Notes under the pieces: model-generated | What the model saw: the letters and a program-made list of their open reading frames with translations, nothing else | Told to the model about the DNA's origin: nothing | Database searches by the model: none | Translations under genes and position numbers: made by a program | Shown here: positions 26,192 through 34,115 of the stretch, one piece after another | Layout: every line of letters starts with the position of its first letter | Numbering within the stretch: the stretch's first letter is position 1 | DNA from: an uncultured Bacteroidia bacterium | GTDB lineage: Bacteria; Bacteroidota; Bacteroidia; Bacteroidales; F082 | Length of the DNA stretch: 64,000 nucleotides | NCBI GenBank assembly: GCA_902774365.1 | Contig: CACYHX010000006.1 | Location: 18,131-82,130, forward strand | Direction of reading: 5' to 3'

Positions 26192-28054
26192 ATGAACAAT
26201 GCCATGACAAAGGACAAGATATTCAGTTGGAGATTTTGCCTTTGTTGTGGCATTTTCATTTGGTTCCTCGTCAACCTGCTGCAGGGTATCTTCACCGAAA
26301 TTCAGGAGGACGAGGCCTATTATGCCCTCTTTGGAGAACACCTCGCCTGGGGTTATTACGACCACCCACCCATGGTGGCACTGATGGCGTTTCTCAGCAG
26401 CATCCTATTCTCGGGAACCTTAGGCGTGAGGCTTTTCACGATTATCGCCTCGTGCTTTGCGTTGCTTGTGATATGGTTGATTGCCATAGGCCAGCCTGCC
26501 GATTCCTCAACAGGCCAAAATCGCGGCGACCTTAACCCCAAAAGCATAGCGCTGTTCTTCATCGTCTCCTACTCCATCGTGATGTTCAACATCTACGGCT
26601 TCGTCACCACACCTGATGTTGCGTTGATTATGTTTTCAGCCTTGTTCCTGTTTGTGTATCAACGCTACCTCAATGACAGCTCGTGGAAGAACGCTCTCGT
26701 CATGGGCACCATCATGGCCTTGATGGTTTACAGCAAATACCATGCATTCCTATTCTTAGGCTTGATTGTGCTTTCCAACCTCAAACTGCTGAAAGACGGC
26801 AAGTTCTGGGTAGCTTGCTTTTTGGCCTTGGCCCTGCTGACGCCGCATATCGTGTGGCAAGTCAGCAATGACTTTCCGAGTTTCCGCTACCATCTTGCCG
26901 GACGCAACGAGGCGTTTCGCTGGAGTTATTTCTGGGAGTATCTGCCCAACCAACTGCTGATTTTCAATCCGTTTACGTTTGGGGCGGTAGTTTACGTGTT
27001 GATCAAAAGTAAGAAGACCAGCTTGCCGTGCATGTCATTCCGAGACCATCCGACCACAGATACACTCCCTCGTTCCTCGGTCGGTATGACATGGTCGGAT
27101 GGGCGAAGAGAATCTATGCACGGCAAGCTGGTCTTTGAGCGAGGATTAAGGTTTATTTTGATTGGTTTCTTTTTCTTCTTCTGGCTGATGGCGTTCCGCG
27201 GACATGTGGAGCCACATTGGACCATCGTGTGCGTCATCCCAGCGGTGGTGTTGGTTTATCGCAGGGCCTTGATTGACGAGAAGTTAAGGAAATACATCAA
27301 GTGGTTCATTCTGCCCTCTCTCCTATTGGTGTTAGCCCTTAGGATTCTTTTGACGACCTCTCTTGCCGACCGCTTCGGCTACCATGGCAAAGAAGCCTAT
27401 TACCATGCCATCGAGCAGGTGGCTGGCGACTATCCCGTAGTGTTCCAAGGCTCGTTCCAGCAACCTGCCTTGTACCAATATTTCACAGGCAAGGAGAGCG
27501 CCGCGCTGAGGAGCTACTACGACCGTAAGACGCAATACGACCTTTGGCAATTCGACAAGGCTTGGATTGGAAATCCTGTTTTTGTCAGCTCGTCACTCCA
27601 TAAATTTTCAAAAGAATACCAGGTCAATGGGGTTGCAATTAAAGGTTTTCTGTCCGAGCATTACCAGTCGGCCAACCGCTTGGTGACTTCGTTCCGCTTC
27701 ACCAATGCCGATGAAGCCCGAACACCCGTTTTCCATCATGGCGACACCATCCAAGTGGATTTCTCCATCTATAACCCTTATGGTCGCGACATTGATTTTC
27801 ACCACCCTGAATTTGACCTATGTATCAAAGCGCAATACCTACTCTGTGATGCGTTCAACTATTGCTTCTACAAGGACATCACTTTCATCCCGGCTTACGA
27901 TTCCTACCAAGGGCATTTGTTTACCGTTGTCGACGATAGTATTAAAACGGGGAAGAACCTGTTTGCATTAGGTATTGGCGACGGCATTTCCTCCTTCGTG
28001 ACGGAAGGAAGTCCAAAGGAAATCATTATCGAAGCCGTCAGTTCGACGCCCTGA
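26192..28054 (+). CDS. GT39/ArnT-like membrane glycosyltransferase
   Basis: 620 aa with about 11 membrane helices in the first 400 residues. The signature 'EDEAYYALFGEHLAWGYYDHPP' (split near residue 45; Asp and Glu catalytic) is that of dolichyl- or undecaprenyl-phosphate-sugar transferases of the PMT_2 group. It should move a sugar from a lipid carrier to a surface lipid, glycan or protein outside the inner membrane. The C-terminal 190 residues look periplasmic and beta-rich. Residues about 275-315 are coded by an inserted palindromic element (27014-27135) in a loop between helices. The 3' end overlaps the converging IPExxxVDY gene by 17 bp. Confidence 0.85.
   Translation: MNNAMTKDKIFSWRFCLCCGIFIWFLVNLLQGIFTEIQEDEAYYALFGEHLAWGYYDHPPMVALMAFLSSILFSGTLGVRLFTIIASCFALLVIWLIAIGQPADSSTGQNRGDLNPKSIALFFIVSYSIVMFNIYGFVTTPDVALIMFSALFLFVYQRYLNDSSWKNALVMGTIMALMVYSKYHAFLFLGLIVLSNLKLLKDGKFWVACFLALALLTPHIVWQVSNDFPSFRYHLAGRNEAFRWSYFWEYLPNQLLIFNPFTFGAVVYVLIKSKKTSLPCMSFRDHPTTDTLPRSSVGMTWSDGRRESMHGKLVFERGLRFILIGFFFFFWLMAFRGHVEPHWTIVCVIPAVVLVYRRALIDEKLRKYIKWFILPSLLLVLALRILLTTSLADRFGYHGKEAYYHAIEQVAGDYPVVFQGSFQQPALYQYFTGKESAALRSYYDRKTQYDLWQFDKAWIGNPVFVSSSLHKFSKEYQVNGVAIKGFLSEHYQSANRLVTSFRFTNADEARTPVFHHGDTIQVDFSIYNPYGRDIDFHHPEFDLCIKAQYLLCDAFNYCFYKDITFIPAYDSYQGHLFTVVDDSIKTGKNLFALGIGDGISSFVTEGSPKEIIIEAVSSTP
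27014..27135. repeat. 122-bp palindromic element inside the GT39 gene
   Basis: The outer 20-bp arms (27014-27033 and 27116-27135) are perfect inverted copies. Two inner pairs cross: gtcat/atgac (27034-27038; 27086-27090) and ccatccgacca/tggtcggatgg (27046-27056; 27092-27102). The reading frame continues through the whole element. Confidence 0.95.
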
Positions 28055-28559
28055 GTTGGGCGAGAAAGGCTTCCTGTTCGCGCATCTCCTTGCGCACCTC
28101 GTTGATATTATTGAGTTTCTTCTTCTTGTCAATCATCCTCTGCTCGCAGTCGCCGATGGTCTCGAGCACCTGACGCATGGTCTTGTCCTTTTCAAGAAGA
28201 AAAGCATGGACGACACCTTCCGTTGCGCGGATGGACTGGATGAGGTGGAGGCGTCGCTCAGCGGTCAGGCTGTTTTGGATGAGGAAGAGATAGTCGAGGC
28301 GGGGGTTGAAGGAATAAAGCACTCTGTCCTTACGTACCAATGAGACCAAATTGTAGACATTATAGTTCTCACCCGCCGTGTAATAGAAAAAGGAGAACTC
28401 GGCGCCTTCGAATTCAAGGTCGTCGTAACGCACCAGGTCGATAGACAGCTGCTTGTTGATGCTCCAAGCCAGCTTGTAGTCGGGCAAGCTCGTATTGATG
28501 CCGATGACGGTAGTGTCGTCAAACGACGCGATTTGTATTCTCTTGTCTTTGGGATTCAT
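28038..28559 (-). CDS. IPExxxVDY family protein
   Basis: 173 aa, a small protein family found in Bacteroidota, commonly beside rnc. The stretch 'LPDYKLAWSINKQLSIDLVRYDD' matches its N-terminal motif region. The middle is beta-rich ('YNLVSLVRKDRVLYSF'), and the C-terminal 55 residues form a charged helix. The function is unknown; it is probably cytoplasmic. It is the last gene of acpP-fabF-rnc (15 bp after rnc). Its stop lies inside the end of the converging GT39 gene. Confidence 0.82.
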   Translation of the reverse strand: MNPKDKRIQIASFDDTTVIGINTSLPDYKLAWSINKQLSIDLVRYDDLEFEGAEFSFFYYTAGENYNVYNLVSLVRKDRVLYSFNPRLDYLFLIQNSLTAERRLHLIQSIRATEGVVHAFLLEKDKTMRQVLETIGDCEQRMIDKKKKLNNINEVRKEMREQEAFLAQLRASN

Positions 28560-28574
28560 GCCGCAAAGATAACA

Positions 28575-29303
28575 TTAATCTTTGAATAAAACCTGGCTAG
28601 TTTTTTCTGCGGCGAGTTGCTCGGCACCACGTATGGAGCGGTCCAAGGCGTCAGCATAGGCCTTGTCGTCGATGACAATCTGGACGTGATACATCTTTTT
28701 GTTGCCCGTGCCAATCTCCTCCAGCATCTTAAACTCAAGCTTTTTCTTGTTCTTTTGCGACCATTCCAGCAGTTTGCTTTTGTAGTTAACGTCGGTCTGC
28801 TGCAACTCGTCCAAGTCGATATGCACCTTGATGATGCGGTTGACAATGACGCTTTTCGCAAACTCGTAACCACGGTCGAGATAGATGGCACCCATCAGAG
28901 CCTCAAAGGCATTGCCGCCAATGGATTTGAATCCTTGGCCCGAACTCTTGTCGGGGGCGTGGCGAATGTAATCCTCGAAGCCAAGTTTTTGCGACAGTTT
29001 GTTGAGCGACGCACGGCTCACGATGCGCGAGCGCATCTCGGTAAGGAAACCCTCTGGCTGTGTGGGATAAGTATGAAACAGGAAGTCGGCCACGGCAGTA
29101 CCCAAGACGGCATCGCCGAGGTATTCCATGCGCTCGTTGCTGACATGGTAGCTGCCCACCTTTTCGGCCGACATGGACTTATGCGTGAACGCCACGCGAT
29201 ACAAGGCGATGTTTTTGGGATAGAAGCCAAAAATGTTGTGGATATACTCGTAAAGGTCCTTGTCTTGTGGGTCTTTGGGACCAAAAAGCGAGAAAAAGGC
29301 CAT
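28575..29303 (-). CDS. rnc: Ribonuclease III
   Basis: 242 aa. It cuts double-stranded RNA in rRNA maturation and in regulation. The RNase III signature 'ERMEYLGDAVLG' lies at residues 58-69, with the catalytic Glu and Asp kept. A second acidic site, 'EALMGAIYLDRG', lies near 134-145. The C-terminal double-stranded RNA-binding domain (about 168-240) is present. Its ATG comes one base after the fabF stop, so the genes are surely co-transcribed. Confidence 0.96.
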   Translation of the reverse strand: MAFFSLFGPKDPQDKDLYEYIHNIFGFYPKNIALYRVAFTHKSMSAEKVGSYHVSNERMEYLGDAVLGTAVADFLFHTYPTQPEGFLTEMRSRIVSRASLNKLSQKLGFEDYIRHAPDKSSGQGFKSIGGNAFEALMGAIYLDRGYEFAKSVIVNRIIKVHIDLDELQQTDVNYKSKLLEWSQKNKKKLEFKMLEEIGTGNKKMYHVQIVIDDKAYADALDRSIRGAEQLAAEKTSQVLFKD

Positions 29304-29304
29304 C

Positions 29305-30558
29305 TTAGGATTCGTATTTTTTGAAAATCAAGGTGGCGTTTTGTCCGCCAAAGCCGAAGGAGTTGCTCAGCGCATAGTGGATATCGCGCTTGCGGGCTTT
29401 GTTGAAGGTGAAGTCTAAACGGCTGTCGATGTTCGGGTCGTCGTCGAAGTGGTTGATGGTAGGCGGGATAATGCCGTTCTTCAAGGCGAGCACGCTGGCG
29501 ATGGCCTCCACTGCGCCAGCACCACCCAGCAGGTGGCCCGTCATCGACTTGGTGGAGTTGATGCTGATGTCGTAGGCATGTTCGCCAAACACCTTTTGGA
29601 TGGCCAGCACTTCGGCCAAGTCGCCCATAGGTGTCGAAGTGCCGTGGGCGTTGATGTGGTCGATGACATCGGGGCTCAGTCCGCCATCCTTGAGGGCGCG
29701 TTGCATGCTGAGTACGCCGCCGTCGCCTTCGGGATGGGGGGCGGTGATGTGATAGGCATCGGCCGACTCGCCGCCGCCCACCACTTCGGCATAGATCTTG
29801 GCGCCACGCGCGATGGCGTGTTCGTATTCCTCAAGGACGAGACTACCTGCGCCTTCGCCCATGACGAAGCCGTCGCGGTTGAGGTCGAAGGGGCGTGAGG
29901 CCGTCAGCGGGTCGTCGTTACGTGTCGATAGGGCTTTCATGGCGTTGAAGCCACCGATACCAAGTTGTCCGATGGCAGCACCTGCGCCACCGGCAACAAC
30001 AGCCTGGCATTTGCCGAGACGGATGTAGTTGAAGGCTTCGATGATGGCGTGCGTCGAAGAGGCACAGGCCGACACGGTGGCGAAGTTAGGGCCACGGAAG
30101 CCGTATTTGATGGAGACGACGCCACCCGGCATGTTGACAATCATCTTGGTGATGAGGAAGGGGCCGAAACGTGGCGTGCCGTCGCCTTGCGCGTGTTCCA
30201 TCACCTCATTATAAAGGTGGTTGACGCCGCCGATGCCCGAGGTCATCATGACACCGACCTCGTCCAAGTCGCAATTCTCGGCTGAGATGCCCGAGTCGGC
30301 GACAGCCTCGTCGGCGGCGATGAGGGCAAATTGGGCGAAGTGGTCGTACTTACGCACGTTCTTCTTCTCGAAATACTGCTCGGGGTCGTAGTCCTTCACC
30401 TCGCAGGCGAAGTGGGTCTTGTACAAAGCAGAATCGAAACGGGTAATCTCACCAGCACCGTTTTTTCCATTCACCAATCCCTCCCAGAAATCCTTGACGG
30501 TGTTTCCTATGGGTGTGATGGCACCGAGGCCAGTAACGACTACGCGTTTCGATTCCAT
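29305..30558 (-). CDS. fabF: 3-oxoacyl-ACP synthase II
   Basis: 417 aa. FabF (KAS II) extends acyl-ACP with malonyl-ACP in fatty acid synthesis. The active-site Cys165 sits in 'TVSACASSTHA', and the two catalytic histidines are in 'NAHGTSTPMGD' and 'TGHLLGGAG'. The start 'KRVVVTGLGAITPIGN' is standard. It follows acpP by 31 bp, giving the conserved acpP-fabF-rnc order. Confidence 0.97.
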   Translation of the reverse strand: MESKRVVVTGLGAITPIGNTVKDFWEGLVNGKNGAGEITRFDSALYKTHFACEVKDYDPEQYFEKKNVRKYDHFAQFALIAADEAVADSGISAENCDLDEVGVMMTSGIGGVNHLYNEVMEHAQGDGTPRFGPFLITKMIVNMPGGVVSIKYGFRGPNFATVSACASSTHAIIEAFNYIRLGKCQAVVAGGAGAAIGQLGIGGFNAMKALSTRNDDPLTASRPFDLNRDGFVMGEGAGSLVLEEYEHAIARGAKIYAEVVGGGESADAYHITAPHPEGDGGVLSMQRALKDGGLSPDVIDHINAHGTSTPMGDLAEVLAIQKVFGEHAYDISINSTKSMTGHLLGGAGAVEAIASVLALKNGIIPPTINHFDDDPNIDSRLDFTFNKARKRDIHYALSNSFGFGGQNATLIFKKYES

Positions 30559-30589
30559 GTAGTGTTTATTTGGTTAAAAATACTGAAAA

Positions 30590-30835
30590 TCAGTTGTTCT
30601 CAGCGCGCATCTTCTCGATGAGGCGAACCACGTCGCCCACGGTGACGATGCTTTCCTGTTGGTCGTCCGGGATGGAGAGGTTGAAGCTCTTTTCAAATTC
30701 CATCATCAACTCGACGGTGTCGAGAGAATCGGCGCCCAGGTCGTTGGTGAAACTGGCTTCCATAGTGACTTCTGACGGATCAACGCCAAGCTTTTCGGCA
30801 ATGATCGGAACGATTTCATTCAAAATTTCTTGCAT
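30590..30835 (-). CDS. acpP: Acyl carrier protein
   Basis: 81 aa, acidic and helical. Ser37 in '[13 protein letters not shown]' carries the phosphopantetheine arm. I set the start at ATG 30835; the frame could be read from a TTG three codons earlier, but AcpP relatives begin at this Met. It is the first gene of the operon, with -7-like boxes upstream on the minus strand. Confidence 0.97.
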   Translation of the reverse strand: MQEILNEIVPIIAEKLGVDPSEVTMEASFTNDLGADSLDTVELMMEFEKSFNLSIPDDQQESIVTVGDVVRLIEKMRAENN

Positions 30836-30868
30836 AGTTTTCAATTTTTAGGTGTTCGTAAAACGCCG

Positions 30869-30876
30869 CAAAGATA
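30869..30876 (-). promoter_or_regulatory. Promoter box of the acpP-fabF-rnc operon
   Basis: The minus strand reads TATCTTTG, 34 bp before acpP, with a TTTG word (30899-30902) at -33 spacing. A second box, TACCTTTG, lies at 30985-30992 and may be a further upstream promoter. Confidence 0.6.
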
Positions 30877-31073
30877 CACTTTATTTTATTTCAAAAAGCA
30901 AATATTTCTCAAAACATTGAGAATCAAGTGCTTAGTTTCCGTAAAAAGTGGGTCTTGCGACCAAATAATACTCGTTTTCGGAAGCAAAGGTACGACTTTT
31001 TTTGATAACAACAGTTTTTTTTGTTTTTTTGGCGTTTTGGTAACAAAAACATCCTAGTTCAAGTTATTCTTTG

Positions 31074-31081
31074 TATCTTTA
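31074..31081 (+). promoter_or_regulatory. Possible -7 box of polA
   Basis: TATCTTTA differs from the consensus only in the last base and lies 20 bp before ATG 31101. Confidence 0.4.
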
Positions 31082-31100
31082 CACCTTCAATTACGCCCCT

Positions 31101-33995
31101 ATGGAAAACACAACGAAAAAACTCTTCCTTTTAGATGCCTACGCCTTGATTTACAGGGCTTTCTTTGCGATGAGCAAAAACCCGCGCCTCAATTCGAAAG
31201 GTGTCAACACCTCGGCGGTGATGGGCTTCCTCAACTCATTATACGAAATCCTACAGAAAGAAAGACCCACTCACATCGGCGTGGCCTTCGACGTGGCCGG
31301 CACCGCACAACGACAGGCCGAATACAGCGAATACAAGGCCAACCGCGAGAAGATGCCCGACGACCTCCGCGACGCCATACCTTATATAATAAGGCTCATC
31401 GAGGCTTTCAACATCCCCGTCTACGGCGTGGAAGGCTACGAGGCCGACGACGTCATCGGCACTCTGTCGAAAAAGGCGGAACAACAAGGCTTCACCACCT
31501 ATATGATGACCCCCGACAAGGACTTCGGACAGTTGGTGACCGACAAAGTCTTGCTCTACAAGCCCGCTAAGTTCGGCGAACCAGCCCAGGTGTGGGGACC
31601 GAAGGAAGTGTGCGAACGCTACGGCATACAAGAGCCCAAACAACTCATCGACATCCTCGGCCTCTGGGGCGATGCCGCCGACAACATCCCGGGCATTCCA
31701 GGCATCGGCGAGAAGACGGCAGCGATACTGGTGGGCAAATACGGCAGTGTGGAAAACCTCATCGCACATGCCGACGAGCTGAAAGGTAAACAGAAGGAAA
31801 ACGTCATCGAATTTGCAGAACAAGGACTGATGTCAAAAGCGCTGGCTACCATCAACCTGGATGTGCCCGTCGAGTTCAACGAAGAAGAACTGAAAGCCAA
31901 AGAGCCTAACGTACCAGCCTTGATGGCACTCTTTGAGGAACTGGAGTTCAGAACCTTCGCCAAACGGTTTTTGGAGGATTATAAGACGAAACAATCCACT
32001 TTGGACGGCCCTTCGACAAGCTCAGGGACCTTAGCTTCACCGTCATTGCGAGGAACGAAGCAATCCAGGGAAGCGATGGAAATACAAAGCCCCGATTTGT
32101 TTTCCAACCCTACTCCATCTGGCACCTTCGACCTCTTCCATCAAGGTGGCGAGAGCGAAACGGGTTTACTGGAGTTTTCCGACAAGGACTCGGCCAAGAC
32201 AGTGAAACATGATTACAAGCTTGTGGAAACCGAAGAAGAAATCAAGGCGTTGGTAGAACTTTTATCCAAGCAAAAGCAATTCGTCTTCGACACCGAGACG
32301 ACCAATATCGATGTGTATTCCGCCGAACTGGTGGGCGTTTCGTTTGCCATCAAGGCCCATGAGGCGTGGTATCTTCCCATGCCCGCCGACCGCGAAGAAT
32401 GTCAGAAAAAACTGGAGCTGCTACGACCTTTATTTGAAGACGAAAGCATCCTTAAGATTGGGCAAAACCTGAAATACGACATCTCTATGTTGGCGCAATA
32501 CGGCATCAGCGTGAGAGGAAAGCTCTTCGACACCATGCTGGCGCATTACCTCATCGAACCCGAGCAACGCCACAACATGGACTACCTCGCCGAGGTCTAC
32601 CTTAACTACATCACCATTCCCATCGAGGAATTGATTGGCAAAGGCCGTCAGCAAAAGACGATGCGCGAGGTGCCTGTGGAATTGGTCAAGGAATACGCCG
32701 CCGAGGATGCCGACATCACGCTGCAACTCTATGAGAAGCTGCTGCCCTTGCTGAAAGAGAACGGCGTGGAGAAGCTGTTCTATGAAATCGAAATGCCGCT
32801 TGTGCCCGTGCTCAGCCGTATGGAAGCCAACGGCGTGCGTATCGACACGGAGAACCTTCAGCAAATCAGCGAGGAGTTTGGCAGAGAAATTCATAAAATC
32901 GAAGAACAAATCTATGAGTTGGCTGGCGCACCTTTTAATATCGCCTCGCCGAAACAATTAGGAGAAGTTCTCTTCGAGAGACTGAAAATCGACGAGAAAG
33001 CCAAGAAGACCAAGACAGGACAATACGCCACAGGCGAAGACGTGTTGCAAAAGCTCCTGCACAAGCACCCTATCATCCAATTGATTTTGGACTACCGCTC
33101 GCTCACCAAGCTGAAGTCGACCTACCTCGATGCGCTGCCCGCACTGGTCAACCCGAAGGATGGCCTGATTCATACCTCCTACAACCAAGCCGTTACCGCC
33201 ACGGGGCGCTTAAGTTCCAACAACCCCAACCTGCAGAACATCCCCGTGCGCACTGAGAAAGGCCGAGAGGTACGTCGCGCCTTCGTTCCCCGCAGCGAGG
33301 CCTATACCCTCTTGGCCGCAGATTACTCTCAAATCGAGTTGCGCATCATCGCCCATCTGAGCCAAGACCCCGCCATGGTCGCCGACTTCAACCTGGGCCA
33401 CGACATCCATGCCGCCACGGCTGCCAAAGTGTTCCATGTGCCGATGGAACAAGTCACCAAGGAACAACGCAGTCGCGCCAAGGCGGTCAACTTCGGCATC
33501 ATCTATGGCATGTCGGCCTTCGGTCTGGCCGAACGCATGGAGCTCTCGCGCAGCGAGGCCGCCGATATCATCAAGAAATACTTCGATGAGTATGCGGGCA
33601 TCAAGGAATACATGAACCGCAGCATCGCCCTGGCAAGAGAGCACGGCTATGCCGAGACCATACTGGGTCGCCGCCGTTACCTGCGCGACATCAACAGCGC
33701 CAACAGCGTGGTGCGTGGCTTTGCCGAACGCAACGCCATCAACGCGCCCATCCAAGGCAGCTCTGCCGACATGATCAAGATTGCCATGATCGGCATCCAT
33801 CAAGAGATGGAACGGCTGAAGATGCAGTCCAAGATGATATTACAAGTCCACGACGAACTGGTTTTTGACGCTCATCTCGACGAGTTGGACACCTTGAAAG
33901 CCATCGTCAACGACAAGATGGTGAATGCTTTGCCGCTGTCGGTGCCGGTCATCGTGGAGATGAATACGGGCACGAATTGGTTGGAAGCGCACTGA
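31101..33995 (+). CDS. polA: DNA polymerase I
   Basis: 964 aa. The 5'-3' exonuclease domain fills residues 1-290 ('PGIPGIGEKTAA' helix-hairpin-helix). The 3'-5' proofreading domain (about 390-560) keeps the first acidic pair in 'VFDTETTNID'. The polymerase domain (about 570-964) has motif A 'AADYSQIELRI' and motif C 'QVHDELVFD'. Between the exonucleases, residues about 295-375 form a long low-complexity linker; residues 303-322 are coded by two palindromic repeats found elsewhere in the window. Start 31101 was chosen over an earlier non-ATG codon because it follows the promoter box. dnaG lies 120 bp downstream. Confidence 0.97.
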   Translation: MENTTKKLFLLDAYALIYRAFFAMSKNPRLNSKGVNTSAVMGFLNSLYEILQKERPTHIGVAFDVAGTAQRQAEYSEYKANREKMPDDLRDAIPYIIRLIEAFNIPVYGVEGYEADDVIGTLSKKAEQQGFTTYMMTPDKDFGQLVTDKVLLYKPAKFGEPAQVWGPKEVCERYGIQEPKQLIDILGLWGDAADNIPGIPGIGEKTAAILVGKYGSVENLIAHADELKGKQKENVIEFAEQGLMSKALATINLDVPVEFNEEELKAKEPNVPALMALFEELEFRTFAKRFLEDYKTKQSTLDGPSTSSGTLASPSLRGTKQSREAMEIQSPDLFSNPTPSGTFDLFHQGGESETGLLEFSDKDSAKTVKHDYKLVETEEEIKALVELLSKQKQFVFDTETTNIDVYSAELVGVSFAIKAHEAWYLPMPADREECQKKLELLRPLFEDESILKIGQNLKYDISMLAQYGISVRGKLFDTMLAHYLIEPEQRHNMDYLAEVYLNYITIPIEELIGKGRQQKTMREVPVELVKEYAAEDADITLQLYEKLLPLLKENGVEKLFYEIEMPLVPVLSRMEANGVRIDTENLQQISEEFGREIHKIEEQIYELAGAPFNIASPKQLGEVLFERLKIDEKAKKTKTGQYATGEDVLQKLLHKHPIIQLILDYRSLTKLKSTYLDALPALVNPKDGLIHTSYNQAVTATGRLSSNNPNLQNIPVRTEKGREVRRAFVPRSEAYTLLAADYSQIELRIIAHLSQDPAMVADFNLGHDIHAATAAKVFHVPMEQVTKEQRSRAKAVNFGIIYGMSAFGLAERMELSRSEAADIIKKYFDEYAGIKEYMNRSIALAREHGYAETILGRRRYLRDINSANSVVRGFAERNAINAPIQGSSADMIKIAMIGIHQEMERLKMQSKMILQVHDELVFDAHLDELDTLKAIVNDKMVNALPLSVPVIVEMNTGTNWLEAH
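32007..32065. repeat. Two palindromic repeats in the polA linker
   Basis: 32007-32033 is identical to the 27-bp repeat in the EFR1 gene (11232-11258). 32041-32065 is the reverse complement of 10624-10648. Both are in frame, coding the peptides GPSTSSGT and SLRGTKQS. They lie between the two exonuclease domains. Confidence 0.93.
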
Positions 33996-34000
33996 TTCAA

Positions 34001-34028
34001 TTGACAATTGAGAATTGACAATTGAGAA
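34001..34028. repeat. Two 14-bp repeats between polA and dnaG
   Basis: Two exact tandem copies of ttgacaattgagaa. Each carries the palindrome caattg. No clear terminator was seen; the rest of the 120-bp gap is AT-rich and holds the dnaG promoter box. Confidence 0.85.
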
Positions 34029-34091
34029 TTAACTACGTTGAAATTTTAATTCGGCGTTAGCCAATCTTCGATTTGATAGTTGAAAATTGTG

Positions 34092-34099
34092 TAATTTTG
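34092..34099 (+). promoter_or_regulatory. Possible -7 box of dnaG
   Basis: TAATTTTG lies 16 bp before ATG 34116. Confidence 0.5.
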
Positions 34100-34115
34100 C
34101 CGAAAATTTAATGCG

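Noticed and set aside
28564-28571. A TATCTTTG box on the minus strand between rnc and the IPExxxVDY gene
   Set aside because: It lies 4 bp from the start codon inside a tight operon, so I did not call a promoter, though an internal one is possible.
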